64,000 nucleotides of DNA from Mastigias papua (GCA_964019165.1 OZ025274.1:5789868-5853867), one strand, 5' to 3'. Counted from the stretch's first letter, positions 47,399-59,647 are shown. The notes: generated by a model not told the origin, from the sequence alone. Numbers and translations are program-made.

Positions 47399-47501
47399 TT
47401 CAACTTCAACTTCAACTTCAACTTCAACTTCAACTTCAACTTCAACTTCAACTTCAACTTCAACTTCAACTTCAACTTCAACTTCAACTTCAACTTCAAC
47501 T
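47399..47501. repeat. (CAACTT)n hexamer satellite
   Basis: About 17 perfect CAACTT units directly joined to the CA-rich array, with an abrupt switch at about 47399. Confidence 0.95.
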
Positions 47502-47509
47502 AGATAAGA

Positions 47510-49844
47510 ACTAAAAACAGGCTTATTCCTTTCCATGTTCTTATGAGATGGTACATTAAATAAATCATGGAATTATCAAAGTCAAAAAATATAGTTTTCC
47601 AGTCCTTTGGGCTTGATTAAATGATCTTCAGAGCCATCATCAGTTCTTAAGTGCAATAAACATTATTTTTTGTGATTCTTTATTGAATTTTTTTCTTAAG
47701 ATATAACAATTTACATTAACAATTTACAAACTAACAATCTACTTTACAACACTACAAAGACGATACCAGGGGGGTGTAAAGTATCATGACTACCCCTGGC
47801 CTTCAAGGTACTCCCTGGTCGAAAAACTAAATTCGACAGTTTGTGACAAATTAATCACTTTTGTACGCACTGTTTTTTTTCAATGCACAGGGTTTTTCCA
47901 ACACTTTTTGGATTTTCGACCAAAGGAGTACTTTAATAAGAATCTAAATACAACAATTAAACGAAATAGATAAACGGCAGAGGAGAATTGCAAGGTTATG
48001 TTACCGAGTCATTCAAAATGCTTGGAAGCGTGGATATATTCCAGTGTTACTCTGAGAATTTCTACATTTGAATCGAGAGATAACTGTTTATCCCGTAAAG
48101 GATGACTTTTAGCAGCTGTTCATTTAAGAGGCGTATTATACCATGAGGCAACAATATTGCATTTACGCTGCTGGGAAGATCACATCTAAGTACATCATAT
48201 GCGTGGCGGAGCAAGAGATAGTGTTCCGTGTCCGGAAGGAATTACGTAATACGATCTCTAGAAAAATCTAATGAAAGAAGAAAATAAGCAACAAATAACT
48301 TATGTCAACCAGATGTCTCAGGAATGGAACCTCCTGCACATTAAAGCACCTCAAAGCAGCTACAGATACATCTGCCAGAAATAAAACTTCTATGGGAAGA
48401 ATCAGCTGAATCAACAGACAAAATTACATGAAATAAATGATATGGATTCTGGAAAGACCGTTTGCATTGAATACATATGGGATAGGAAGAGATGCATAAA
48501 AATCTGGGCAGTTTGATAGCTCAATGATTGTCAAACATTTCAAATACACGTGTTTTCATGTGCAGAGTTAGTTTTCGGGTAAACAAGCAAAATATTAAGA
48601 ATTAAAGCAGGTGCAGCATACAGCTTACAGAATAATAGTAAAAACATACTGAAAAGTATTCTTGTGAGTAAATATGATGACAACACAACTTTGTGAATAT
48701 GAGTATTGGTGTTGAGTATAGTCTATTCTTCATGGAATTAAAGATGTCTCAATATTATCCATTTACAAACATAATGCTCGGAGCACTCAATTTTCATATT
48801 TGTATCCAACATTAGTATTTGTACAGTATCATTTCCTGAGTCACTGTCCAATAAAGGAACTTCCTCGTACTTGTCTTAGCAGAGATAGAACAAGGGATTT
48901 TCCGCTGTGACGATGCCGAACACAGAGTAAGACAGAAAAGATAAACTTGTCCTTTATACACACTATATACACAATCGCAATTTAAACTCTAACTTCTCAA
49001 CTATAACTTCCATGCATATCTCTCTAACACTCTCTTCGAAACAACGTACTACTCCAACACTAAATCACTCAAAACTACTATTCTCAATCACGCCACTTGT
49101 TCCAGATCTCTACTATACCTCATACTCATTCACGCTCCTTCACACCGCATACCTGCTTATCGAACATAACTAAGACTACAACGGCGAAGGAAGATTAATA
49201 CCTCATGCAGCCTGACTACGTTATAGTTCAGCGTTCGTTTACCTATACTTAAACAATATTCGCTGCTCATGAATGTTTGGATTCTGGCAACTGCAAACTC
49301 TGAACTATCATTCTGTATGCTAAGTTGACGTCTTCCCTAGGAAATGCTGCGTTTTTATAAAAGGCCTTTCCTTTCTGCACCTTATAGTACCTCGTCCTTT
49401 ATGAGAAGCTTCACCTTTTCCAAGATATATTGTGGAGTATCTACCATTATCACAAACACAGACACATCTGCCATTACACTATCCCTCTCCAGGCTGGCAG
49501 TTAGATTCAAGTTTCGTCGGCAGTCAGTATTTTAAATAAGACAAATTGGTTTATTTTTAGATCTTTGAGCAACAGTCAACTATGCTTGTGATTGGATTGC
49601 AACAATTGAGCATCAGTCAACTCAGATTCTGATTGGCAAGTTTGAACTGACTGTTGCTCGCGCCAAAGCTTGTGTTGCGCTCAAGGGAAAATTTACGGAC
49701 AAGTGTATTTGAGGCGATTCCTCATGATGATAGAAAACAGTTGCTAGTGAAAGATCGTTCCTGGACATTCCCTTCGAATTTGCCTTAGAGCAACGGTAGG
49801 CATGCCATATAGATTTACTGCTTTCATTTCCTATTCAACTACTT
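47510..49844. other. No recognised gene; possible old element remnants
   Basis: About 2.3 kb of AT-rich sequence. Near 49570-49680 a GAGCA(A/T)CAGTCAACT phrase occurs twice and again inverted (TGACTGTTGCTC). This suggests a small palindromic repeat. No coding support. Confidence 0.35.
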
Positions 49845-51250
49845 CAAGCGCGCAACTAGGAATTTTCGAGGGTAGGGGTAGTCCGCATAAAAAAGCACAC
49901 CTGAAGTTCTGTCAAGAGAATACAGCTTGGAAATATATTTGTCAGATTTAGGATAGGCCGTAACCAAAAGGAACTTTTTAGAGAGAGGAGTACAGTTACT
50001 CTACTTCGTGGTAATTACACGCCTGCTAAGTGGCCTAGGGAGGGGTTGTGGGAAGATTCATTGCTTACTTTAGTGACGTAGAAGGACCTATCATGGTTGG
50101 GTCCGACGTGACAGAAAATTGTTCAAATTCACCTCTCTAGACTGGTCCAAAAAGGCATCTGCCAGACTTAAATTTTGCTGATTAGTATAGTGCTCAATCG
50201 CGGATCTGCGAAAAATCTAGCATGAAAAGCAAATTAGAGAGTAAAGAGTTTCTTGAAAAATGCTCCGGTTGAAGTCTTCATCATCCAAAGGCACCTTTGT
50301 CTAAACAATATGCCCATAGGCTGTGGTGGGGCAGGCCAGGTAGATCCCAGTAATTTCTGAGATTGTATTTCGAGGTGAATCAAACTGTTGTTTTATCTCA
50401 TAGCGTGAAACAATGCTCCCCAGTCTGTGTCAGCTGCCTACGAACCTGTAAAATATCAATGACTTTTCTCCACAAAGAAAGAATCAACAAAAGAGACGAA
50501 GACAGCTAGTTCCAAACTCACGTCGCTTAGACTTCCAAGGGGTGGAAGGCAAAGCTAAATTTTATTTCTTCCATTAGAATCTTTCTTTCGTACGAGAGAT
50601 AAGCAAAATCACCGTCTCTGGTTGTTTTCACTAAGGAGTATTAGGGAAAATCAACTCTCTCCAAAGCAGAAATATCATGAAAACTAAGAGATGGTGACCA
50701 AAGAAGAGTTGTGAAGAAAGGAGATTAAATGGAGGCATCTGTGGTGTGCGTGCTGTCTACGTATGCGATGAAAAGTCATGATCTGCTTGCAATTCAGCCT
50801 AAACTGATGAATGGGAAGGTGATGCAAAAATGTTAGAATGCACCATTTATGCAGGGACACTGAGTCAAACTTCAAGACTCTAGAGGAGCCATCTCCCTGC
50901 TCCCCCTGGTACGGCTTGACTTAAAAACAGAATAATTTTGAAGATTTCGCTACTTTCAAGTCTAAGGGTGATTATAGTCAGATCTATTCAGCAAAATATG
51001 CAAAAATAGTTCTAGACTGCTGTGTTATACGTGAGTACGTTTGAGTGAGCCAGTGAGATGACATGTGCTCCTTTGAATATATCTCTAATCATAATTATAA
51101 TTGGTACAACAACAGCAACCTGTATTCAACATGTACTTATAAACATAATGATAATACAGAATATACTATTCCAAGAAAGGGCAATTTTGTACTATTGAAA
51201 GAAAAGGGCAGGGGTCCGGACCCCCAGGGGCCCCGTAGTAGCGCGCCTGA
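49845..51250. mobile_element. Possible hAT-like non-autonomous element
   Basis: Left CAAGCGCGCAACTAGGAATT and the reverse complement of the right end CAGGCGCGCTACTACGGGGC share a CARGCGCGCWACTA terminus. About 1.4 kb, no transposase, no clear TSD. Confidence 0.35.
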
Positions 51251-51545
51251 AATTTATAACAGATTCCGTCTATGTCTATTGACGAAATAGTGTGCTATGT
51301 ATCGCTTCGATGTAGCAGCTGGACTAAGGATCACTTTTCGAAACTTTTGTGTACGCTTTCCCTTACAATCTGACTGATGCTAGAGCTACGTTCGCTACAA
51401 TCTGGATCCGCGCCTTGATACTTATTAAATTGTCGCTAAATGAATTCAAGTGACTAAACTTGCTACTACAGGCCACAGCTCCAACCTCACCCCAGTCACA
51501 CCCATTCATAAGACCTCGTAATGGAGAAGAGGAATGAGATACAAG

Positions 51546-51708
51546 ATGGAGGATGGTTTTAGGGAACAACTTTTCATCAACACGCCTTTGATTGAAAGTA
51601 TCCCATTGTCTAAACAATGTGGCTTGAATGTTTACCTAAAATTAGAAAACACGCAGCCATCTGGGTCATTCAAGCTTCGAGGGTTGTCAAGACATTGCAT
51701 TAAAGTAA
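51546..51708 (+). CDS. L-serine dehydratase/threonine deaminase-like, exon 1
   Basis: Start chosen at AAGATGG (51546), a strong initiation context; an in-frame ATG also lies at 51534. Encodes residues 1-54. INTPLIESIPLSK is the family N-terminus and SGSFKLRG carries the PLP Schiff-base lysine, Lys43. Two overlapping donors exist: GTAAGT at 51705 and GTAACT at 51709. Only 51709 keeps the frame with exon 2 and gives the spacing usual for the family (11 residues between the Cys of HCIK and the V before the glycine loop). The enzyme would dehydrate L-serine/L-threonine to pyruvate/2-oxobutyrate and ammonia, probably in the cytosol. Confidence 0.85.
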
Positions 51709-52239
51709 GTAACTTAAGCATTTTGTGCAAGATGTAGCATTTTCATAACGAGACCTTGGACAAAAGTGCTCTGCTGTCCAAGCATAGTGTCCAATGAAGG
51801 TGACCGTGTGAAGTACAGGTTTGCTGTGCCCGAAGCAACCATCTTTTTTCTAAGTGGGTATGATTTAGATGGGGCAAAGTGAATGTTTTAATCAACGGTG
51901 AACTGCTATATATAGTATGTAAGTAGAATAAATAAATAAATATATAACATTCATACAAGTTAACTTGTTCAGAATGCATATTCCATAGCTCCCAACCTAC
52001 CCGCGATTCGCGGGTCAGACCCGCATAATCTCTTATAAACCCGCTGACCCGCCAGGCAATTCAAAAACCCCGCTAGAAAGAAAAGCTGAAAATTGGCATT
52101 CGTCTTGTTCCTGTCAACGTGCTTGGAGCGCAAAATATCCATGTATTCAGCCTACTTCAAAGAAACTAAGAGCTAAATGCACAGTACGTGACTGTTCGTT
52201 CGCCACCACGGACTGTTGGTATATATATATATATATATA

Positions 52240-53709
52240 CACTCCCCTTACGAAAGTATTGCACAGGTTGACCAAATTCATTATGGCGGATAAGGTGTCG
52301 ACGTAAATGAGGTTCAACTTAAAATTCGCCCTACCCGAATGTAGTCAATTGCTTGTTCATGAAATAACAACAGTTCAAAACAGAATTCATTCAACTTTCA
52401 GAAAGTTGAACAAAAACAGTCCCGTCTTGCTATAAAACTGTGATTTATCGACTTTTCATGCGACAACCATTTGTGTTTGAGATTTGTTTGAAACTATTTG
52501 GACTCGACCAGTGAAATTTGACAATAAAAATCTTAGATATACTTCTCTACTTCTGGAATAAAAGATCATCAATCTCATCCTTGGTTGCTGGTGAACCATG
52601 AGAATGCTCTTTTTGCATGCATTTCAGGAACAATTTAAGATTTTCAAAACCGTTTATGTAAAGACTGCTTTCTGACCAGAGAAACACAGCAATGACATCA
52701 ACATTACATAAATATTTGTCTTTCTAGTTCACTGTGGAGGTTTATTGTCATGATTAATGATAGCTGGCCTACCCTACTTTTGTTTGACTTCGTATTTGAA
52801 TTCTGAAAGAGCTTACTTTCGAGAATAAAAAGTGATATAAATGCATTAGGTTTTGACCAGATTCTGGCAAATGGCCTAAACCAGTAGGCCTAGTATACCT
52901 CCAAAACTTAAAAGACACTGAATAACCCACACTGAACTGAAAATATTGTTTTATTGGCTTCTTCCATCCTACATCAAATAACGAGCATTTTATCATTCCC
53001 TGTCAGCTACAAATAACATGCTTCTGTAAAAGAAACCTTTATCCTTTGATCTATCTTCCAGTGACTAAATACCCAAACCCAATACAGGTGGTAACTACCA
53101 AACCTTAAAAAAACAAGCCATTTCTTTGTATTTTGTAAGACTTAATGCAATGATTTTGAAAAATAGGCCTTTCTAAGGAAGTCCAGGAAATTTTTCCTGG
53201 AAGCGGTGCTCATTGCTTCTATATTATTGTTGTCAACTTTACAAACCTCAGCTTCTTGGTAAATTTGCATACAAATCTTTCCTGTGTTTTGATTAATATT
53301 TTGAAGCGACCACCTCTAGGTGTGGACAGGATACAGCCAGCTTTTCTGAAGTTCTTGTGCACCCATAACAAACTGCCATACTGAAAAGCAGCAATTACTG
53401 CAATTTATAAACGGCAAATACTGCTTCTTCCTCAATATTTTGACAGCAAGTTGCACTTTACCTGACATTTTTATGATTTAGGTACACTTCTTTAAGAGCC
53501 ATTTAAAAAGCAAACCAAATGAAAGCACACACTTTTTATACATGAAATGTCATGAGAGCATTGCAACAAATACTTTCCCACTGAAACAGTGGTCACAGGG
53601 CTCATTGATATTCAGATAGAAGCTGTGGATTTGGTCAACCTGTGAAAACCTTGTTTCATTGGACGCCATTTTGGGTCAACCTGTGCAATACTTTTGTGAG
53701 GGGAGTGTA
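52240..53709. mobile_element. Mariner/Tc1-like non-autonomous element in intron 1
   Basis: Ends CACTCCCCTTACGAAAGTAT and (reverse complement) CACTCCCCTCACAAAAGTAT continue with TGCACAGGTTGACC, so TIRs are about 34 bp with two mismatches. Both ends abut TATATA runs, consistent with TA target use. No transposase frame is visible in 1.47 kb. Confidence 0.7.
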
Positions 53710-53824
53710 TATATATATATACACAATCAGTAGCTAGCGAGTAACCAGGATTTCTCCTTTTTCAGTGCAGACAGAAAGGTTGAGTTGATATAATGCTCAG
53801 AAAAACCAGGAGAAAATTAAAATT

Positions 53825-53896
53825 TGCCACCACCTGGGATCGAACCAGGGTCTCTCGCATTCCGGGCAAGTGTCATAACCACTAGACCACAGTGGC
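53825..53896 (-). repeat. tRNA-like sequence, copy 1 (tRNA-derived SINE or tRNA pseudogene)
   Basis: The minus strand folds as a 72-nt cloverleaf: acceptor GCCACTG/TGGTGGC (7 pairs with GU), A-box TGGTCTAGTGG, anticodon stem CTTGC/GCGAG, and B-box GGTTCGATCC in a perfect T arm. The loop is CCGGAAT, i.e. anticodon position GGA but with C instead of U33 and no long variable arm. It is therefore unlikely to be a working serine tRNA. A second copy follows 14 bp away. Confidence 0.6.
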
Positions 53897-53909
53897 TGTA
53901 TAATTTGGT

Positions 53910-53973
53910 GCCACCACCTGGGATCGAACCAGGGTCTCTCGCATTTCGGGCAAGCGTCGTAACCACTAGACCA
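53910..53973 (-). repeat. tRNA-like sequence, copy 2, truncated
   Basis: Same as copy 1 but the 5' acceptor half is lost into a TA run, and the anticodon position reads GAA. The tandem arrangement and changes between copies favour a SINE-type repeat. Confidence 0.6.
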
Positions 53974-54111
53974 ATATATATATATATATATATACTTGAC
54001 CCTCTAATGACTTCTAAAAAGTTGGGAGCTATGATATTCTGTTATGAACCAAGGACCTGTTCAACAGAAAAACAAACAAAGAGCAAATAAAAGCTAACTA
54101 ACTAACATTAA

Positions 54112-54513
54112 TCAAACTAATGTTGAAAGTGTTTTTACAACTAACTTAGGATTGTACTTAAAGAGCACGAAAGATCCCTCGTCCCCCCGAACATCCTTGG
54201 GAAGTTTGTTAAAGAGTTTTGCTCCTCTGAAGACAAATGCTTGCTTGCTGGATTCTGTTCTATTTAAAGGTAAAATGAGAGCCAGATTACTTCCTCTTGT
54301 GCGTTTTTCATGTTGATGATGTTTGAAATATTGCTCGAATTGTTCTGGTGAGAGGCCATTCAAACACTTTAACACATCCGTTGCTAGACAGATCTGTTGA
54401 GATTCGTTTAAAGCCAAATTCAGAATTTGATCTGCATTTTTTCTAGGCAATAGAACGAGGATGCAAGCATTTAGTATGCTCATCAGGTATGAAATATGCA
54501 TCAGTTGAATCAC
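54112..54513 (-). pseudogene. LINE 3' tail fragment in intron 1
   Basis: The minus-strand frame includes ICLATDVLKCLNGLSPEQFE and AFVFRGAKLFNKLPKDVRGD. The G-A-K-L-[FW]-N-x-[IL]-P block and the preceding D-x-x-x-C-L-x-G-L-x-P block mark the RT C-terminal tail of CR1/jockey-type LINEs. It is antisense to the host gene. Confidence 0.6.
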
Positions 54514-54866
54514 AGTTGCAGAGTTGCTGGTTTTTATTATTGTTTGTTATCAATTGAAACCATGCAGTTAATGTTCACATTGAACTCTGATTTGGAAAAC
54601 TCTGGCTATGGGAGGAAATCAAGAGATTTTAAACAAATCTTCCAAAACAGATACAAATATAGGATTGTTTCACCAGGTATTTTTGTGAGATATGTAAGGT
54701 AGAAGTCAGGCATTACTGTACTTTCCAATTATTAGGTTAGAGGACAAATATGGATTTAGCATAATCAGTTGATGTGTTCTCTTCCTTGTTACTTATTCAA
54801 TGTTGCAATATAGTAGATATAAGCAAAACTCAAAGTCTCTTGAGCATATAAACAGATTTTTCTCAG

Positions 54867-55042
54867 GTATATTTGGAGTTGAGTCTTTTGTGTCTGATCT
54901 AGGTGGGAGTGCAGGTATGGCTGTTGCATATGTTGGACGGCATTTAAATGTGCCAGTTACCATTGTTGTCCCTAAGACTACTTCAAAAGAAGCTGTTCAA
55001 AGGATACAAGATGAGAGTGCCACAGTAGTAGTCTATGGGGAG
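54867..55042 (+). CDS. Serine dehydratase-like gene, exon 2
   Basis: Acceptor TTTTTCTCAG, donor GAG|GTTTGT. Encodes residues 55-113, including the glycine loop SDLGGSAGMAVAYVGRHLNV and PVTIVVPKTTSKEAVQRIQD. The loop that normally reads SSGGNAG and cradles PLP is altered at three positions; Ser69 replaces the Asn that contacts the cofactor's O3'. Confidence 0.85.
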
Positions 55043-55499
55043 GTTTGTTTCTTTTGTTGTGAATTTGAGTTAACTTAATATTTTTGTGATAATGTTTTTA
55101 AAAAGTTAATCCATTGTGTATACTATATTACTAAAAAGGTAGTGCTGTATAGATTAGTTTTAACTTTGTCTTTGTCATTTTTGTTAAAGTTGTAGTCTAT
55201 TGAAAGGGGGGTGAGGTAGCAATCCAATTTCAGGAAATGGAAGGTTAGTGTCACAAGAACCACCTTAATGTGATGTATAGCAAGTAATGATATTGCAAAT
55301 ATACTACATTGTAAAAGAGTTCTATGATAGTATGGTACATTGCTCATCATAATGATTATATACTTTGTTATAAAGTGTATACATTGTGAGACACACTGAC
55401 AAGTATAGATATTGCATATTTTTTCAAAGTATTATGGAGCTGAATCAAGACTGGTATTTAGTGCAATGTTGTTCAAGTTTTTATTTTAATGTGTTGTAG
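55043..55499 (+). other. Intron 2
   Basis: 457 bp, GTTTGT...TTGTAG, AT-rich, nothing recognised inside. Confidence 0.8.
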
Positions 55500-55557
55500 A
55501 TTTGGGATGAAGCCAACAATCATGCTAAAGATATGATATCAAATGGAATAATTGAAG
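55500..55557 (+). CDS. Serine dehydratase-like gene, exon 3
   Basis: 58 nt, encodes IWDEANNHAKDMISNGIIE plus one base of the next codon. The [IV]-W-D-E-A-N block is family-typical. Confidence 0.85.
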
Positions 55558-55784
55558 GTTAATTACTTTCATGTACAGCCTTACTCCACTGTTGTTTGGG
55601 CCTTTATCTATTACATGCCTTGCTTTGAGTTATGCTATGGTAAAGAATTCAATGCATTTACCTACAAATGCTTAGTATCCTAAAGTCACACATCTAGAGC
55701 TTATTTTCATATGTTTAATGTTTTAAGAACTTTTGCTTTGCATCTTCAAAGGATTTTCTATTGATCATGAATTTATGTTTTTAG

Positions 55785-55824
55785 ATGGAGTTTTAATTCA
55801 TCCATTTGATCACCCTGAAATTTG
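55785..55824 (+). CDS. Serine dehydratase-like gene, exon 4
   Basis: 40 nt, joins exon 3 through a split Asp codon (G|AT) and encodes DGVLIHPFDHPEIW, containing the conserved PFDHP. Donor TTTG|GTGAGA. Confidence 0.85.
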
Positions 55825-56696
55825 GTGAGATGATGAATATTTTTTGTTATACCATAGCTGAGTTTTTTTTGTTGCTTTTAACCTGTATTGTAGTGAACCC
55901 AGATAGTCCCAATGGAGCTTATTTGAGGATAGGGACTTATTCGAGTGTGGGGGGATTATTTGTCAGAAATCACCTTGGGGGTGGGGTCTTATACAAGGGG
56001 GGGGTAATCAAAGGAGGGGGCTTAGTCGAGTCATTACAGTGTATATAATAGGTAATTCTTACTGCAGATTTAGTGTTTAGTATATAATAGTATTATGTTA
56101 TTTTTTGTAACTTTGTACTTCATTCCATATTGTTGCTTTTGGATTTTTGAGGTTTGTATTCATGTATGTAACATACAAAGCAGAATTCACCAACATTGTC
56201 AGCCTGTTTGCAATATGATCAATATGATAATGCCAGTATTTTTCCCTGGGTCCATGTTCTCTACATAATGAATAAGACATAAGGTATATGACAAAAAGTA
56301 TACCTTATGACATTGAATTATTTTTATTCTTATTCTTGGATGGGGGCTAATTCAAAGGGAGGGCTTTTTCCAGGGGCGAGCTTGTAAAACTATCTGACAC
56401 ATGGCACATAAGAAACTCATTTTAAGACTCCTTTTCTCAATAGTTTGAAGAAACAATATAAATATGGACCTCAATCTGTAGAAAGGTTTTCATCACCTTC
56501 TTTGATGGGGGCTTATTTGAGGGGTAGAAGCTTTTTCAGTAAGGAACCCACTTGAGAAGTTTTGATTTGAGAACTACTTGGAGCCTTTTTGTAATATAAT
56601 CATTAATCATTAATGCTGGTTCCTATGGGAAGAAGATGTAGTATTCACATGTGGCAAATATTTCATTTAATGTATCAATTATCATTTCTGTTACAG
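55825..56696 (+). other. Intron 4
   Basis: 872 bp, GTGAGA...TTACAG. Contains three short GGGGGCTTATT-like phrases (about 55970-56030, 56340, 56505), maybe an old repeat; nothing else recognised. Confidence 0.75.
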
Positions 56697-56924
56697 GGAG
56701 GGCCATTCCAGTATGATATTAGAAGCTAAAGAGCAGCTCAAAAAAGAACCAGACTTAGTTATCTTATCTGTTGGTGGAGGTGGTCTTATGTGTGGTGTTC
56801 TTGATGGCATGTACAAGGCTGGGTGGTCCAAAGTCCCTGTTTTGGCAGTAGAGACCCATGGTGCAGATAGCCTTGCCTCAGCAGTCAATGCAGGCGAGTT
56901 GGTCACTCTTCCTGGTATTTCAAG
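56697..56924 (+). CDS. Serine dehydratase-like gene, exon 5
   Basis: 228 nt. Completes W146 and encodes EGHSSMILEAKEQL, then ILSVGGGGLMCGVLDG with the PLP phosphate-binding tetraglycine (172-175), VPVLAVETHGADSLASAVNA and GELVTLPGIS. Donor AAG|GTAAGA. Confidence 0.9.
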
Positions 56925-59268
56925 GTAAGAATGCACTTTTCTTTACTATTAGGTTCCCTTTGTTCTGTCGTTTTGGAAAAAGTGTAGAGGCCATCTTACC
57001 TAATCATGGTAATAGCTTTGGCCAGTATCTCTAGTGGTTGTGCAATTTATTGCATCAATAATCACTTGCAAAGGCTACCTGACCTACTGTAGCAAGAGGA
57101 TTCCATTCAAGTCTCAGGTATATTATCTTTTAATTTTATGTTCTGATCTAGAGGGAGCTTTCTTCTGAAACTGAGGGTGGATAATGAATCTCTTTTCAGA
57201 TACTCTTCATAGTTGACTTCAGGATTTCCCTACAGAATTTTGCTTGCATGTTCAATACGTTGCATTCATTGGTTATTATGTGTCAGCAACTTTAGGTCAT
57301 TGGTTCACAGTGGGTCCATAGGTGGAAATAGGCAAAAAATAAGTTTTTTGATTAACAAAATAATGTTGGAAAAGACAATCTGTGATCAATTTCCGATTTA
57401 ATAAAGAAAATACTAGGACTGTAGCACATTTAGAACCGATTTTATTAACCTAGAACAGGATTCGAGGAAATTTTCCACTTTTTACGCTCACCGCGGGGTG
57501 AGTTGAGGTGAGTGGCCAAGCGGTTCAGTTGGCTTCTGTTAGCTGGCTGAAGTTAAGCTTGGCTGTGCTAGGTCGGGAACTGGATGGGCCAAATAAACGA
57601 CCAAGCAACTAACTCTGCCATCCTTCGGAAGGGACGTTAAACCAGGGGTCCCATGCCTGGATGCGGCATGCGCAGTAGTCCTAAATTAGCTGAAAATGCT
57701 AGATATAACAGCCTACTCAAAATAAAGTAAACAACAACCGCGTTTTGCCCTATGAAAAGACCACCGAACTGGTAGAAGATTATGTATTTGGTGATAGCTA
57801 AAATTCCTTTTGGCTCGCATGAAGAAAACGATATATGCTTGTACGTGAATGTATACCGTATTATTTGAAGATTCGGCCGTAATTTTAAGGTATTTTCCAA
57901 ACAATGTTTTTTCTTTGCCCAAATTTAGCACGATTTACCCCAAACATCGAGGCAAATTTTGACCTAAATCCTTGAGTATCTTAAAATCGGCCAAGACTCA
58001 CATATCAAAGTGTATGCGTTTTGAAAAATTCAGACTGAGTTATACTTCTATCTGTAAACTGAATATGACTCTTAGCAGATGTTTCATCAGCACCAAACCA
58101 AAATTCATGATATTTGATCACAGGTGTAGAAAGTGGCTGCTTTAGTGGCTTTGAACTAATGGATGGACAAATCATATTGTTAAGCGAAAGTTTTTAAGTT
58201 AGTATTGCAAAACTGGGTGCACTGAAGTTTGACACATCGTGACAGTCCATCATTCTTTGAAACTTAAGAGAGAATCCTCATAAATTGGCAGTACAGTCAA
58301 CTTTTGCATAATTTTCAACAGAAATATGAAATGCTCTTTAGCATCTTTAGCAAGCTGGATGGCCCCTTGAAAAACAACTTCCGTTGAAGGACAACCCTCC
58401 CTAAACAAATCAAATATCAAATATATCAAATATCAATAACTTTCCCGCAGTTGGAGCAAAGCTTTCCTCTCAATCTTGCCCTTATGCTACAAAATTTACT
58501 TTATTAGTTGCTGAGAATATCATCTAGTTCTATAGGTGTTGAAAAGCCCTAGACTAAGATCAAAACATAAAGGCAAGGGCATAACTTATTTCCAGCTCAA
58601 CTTCATCTCCTTTAGTTTTAGGTGGATTATTCTATCTCCTTTTGTTGTCTTTTAGGAGATTTACTGCTGTTCTTGCTATGGAAACTCTCTTCTAAACATG
58701 CCTGATGGGAATCTCCCTTTGTTTTCACTTAGGATATCCCATAATTTAAACTACATATTTATGTAAAACTGCGGGAAGGTTGATATTCTTGAGTATAGCT
58801 ATTTGGTAAAGTTTTGTATCCTGATACGCTGATACTTAGTCAATTGAAATGTATATGTGATTTTTCCTATATGAAGCCCTCATTATTGCTCTATGGCACC
58901 CCCCAAAATTTGACGTATCGTATGAAAAAGATCATTGCTAAGTTGGATGTAATTAAGCCGTGAGATACTTGTCCAAATACAATTGAAGTTATGATATGAT
59001 GGTTTTGAATTGAGAAAACTCTACTTCCACAGTTTTGCAGCCTGGGCCCACTGTGCGATTTGTGCAAAATATTTGCTAAGAATTGGGACTATTTGTTTGT
59101 TACCATATTCAAAGCCATAAGGAATTAGTAAAGCTCTTATGTTCAGCAATAATTATATACGAAATTGGCAATGTTCTGTTCAGGGATCATATATCAAAGT
59201 CATTACAGTTTTATGTCTTTAAAATTATCAAGAAATTAGTGCTTACATTAAGTCGCTCTTCTCTTTAG
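56925..59268 (+). other. Intron 5
   Basis: 2344 bp, GTAAGA...CTTTAG. Contains a SINE-like unit at 57509-57661. The rest is AT-rich without recognised features. Confidence 0.8.
57509..57661 (+). repeat. SINE-like repeat in intron 5
   Basis: A Leu/Ser-tRNA-like head (GGTGAGTGGCCAAGCGGTTC, A-box like) is followed ~80 bp later by CCTTCGGAAGGGACGTTAAA and CCAGGGGTCCCATGCCTGG. The CCTTCGGAnGGGACGTTAAAnC phrase is a recurrent SINE body motif in many invertebrates. Precise ends not determined. Confidence 0.5.
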
Positions 59269-59393
59269 TATTGCAAAGTGTCTTGGCGCCGTGAGGGTCT
59301 GTGAACGCTCCCTGCAGTGGACAAAGGAGCATAATGTTATCAGTCATGTGGTTGACGACAGAGATGCAGTAGAGGCTTGCATTAAGTTTTTGG
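59269..59393 (+). CDS. Serine dehydratase-like gene, exon 6
   Basis: 125 nt. Starts by completing Ser (AG|T) and encodes IAKCLGAVRVCERSLQW, then VVDDRDAVEACIKFL. This matches the S-[IV]-A-x-x-L-G region. Donor TTGG|GTGAGT. Confidence 0.85.
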
Positions 59394-59647
59394 GTGAGTT
59401 TCTCTTCTGTTTGTCTCGTCTAAGAGTCTTTTAGAAATGTAGATCTGATATCCTTCACTGACAACTTGTCGTCTATGTAAAGCCGGTCGGGAGGAGGAAC
59501 AGAATGCATCTATTTTCTTGAACAAGACTCATTACAAGTTGCAGGCCTTGACTTTCATAGGTCCTGGAATAAGCTCTTTTTCATTGATAGCATAGTTTAT
59601 TTTAATTAGTTAACTTAATTTATATTCTTTATTGCTTACCTTCATAG

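Larger units (their letters stand above)
51709..54866 (+). other. Intron 1 of serine dehydratase-like gene
   Basis: 3158 bp. Contains a mariner-like element (52240-53709), tandem tRNA-like repeats (53825-53973) and a minus-strand LINE-tail-like frame (54112-54513). Ends TTTTTCTCAG. The rest shows nothing I can name. Confidence 0.75.

Noticed and set aside
47181..47536. Open frames of Thr-His, Ser-Thr, Lys-Leu and Val-Glu repeats
   Set aside because: Products of the CA-rich and CAACTT satellites in different frames.
51705..51710. GTAAGT at 51705 as the main exon 1 donor
   Set aside because: It leaves exon 2 out of phase; the donor 4 nt downstream gives an in-frame protein of the right length.
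53825..53896. Functional tRNA-Ser(GGA) gene
   Set aside because: Lacks U33 and the long variable arm expected of serine tRNA, and is tandemly repeated with a changed anticodon position; SINE or pseudogene is more likely.
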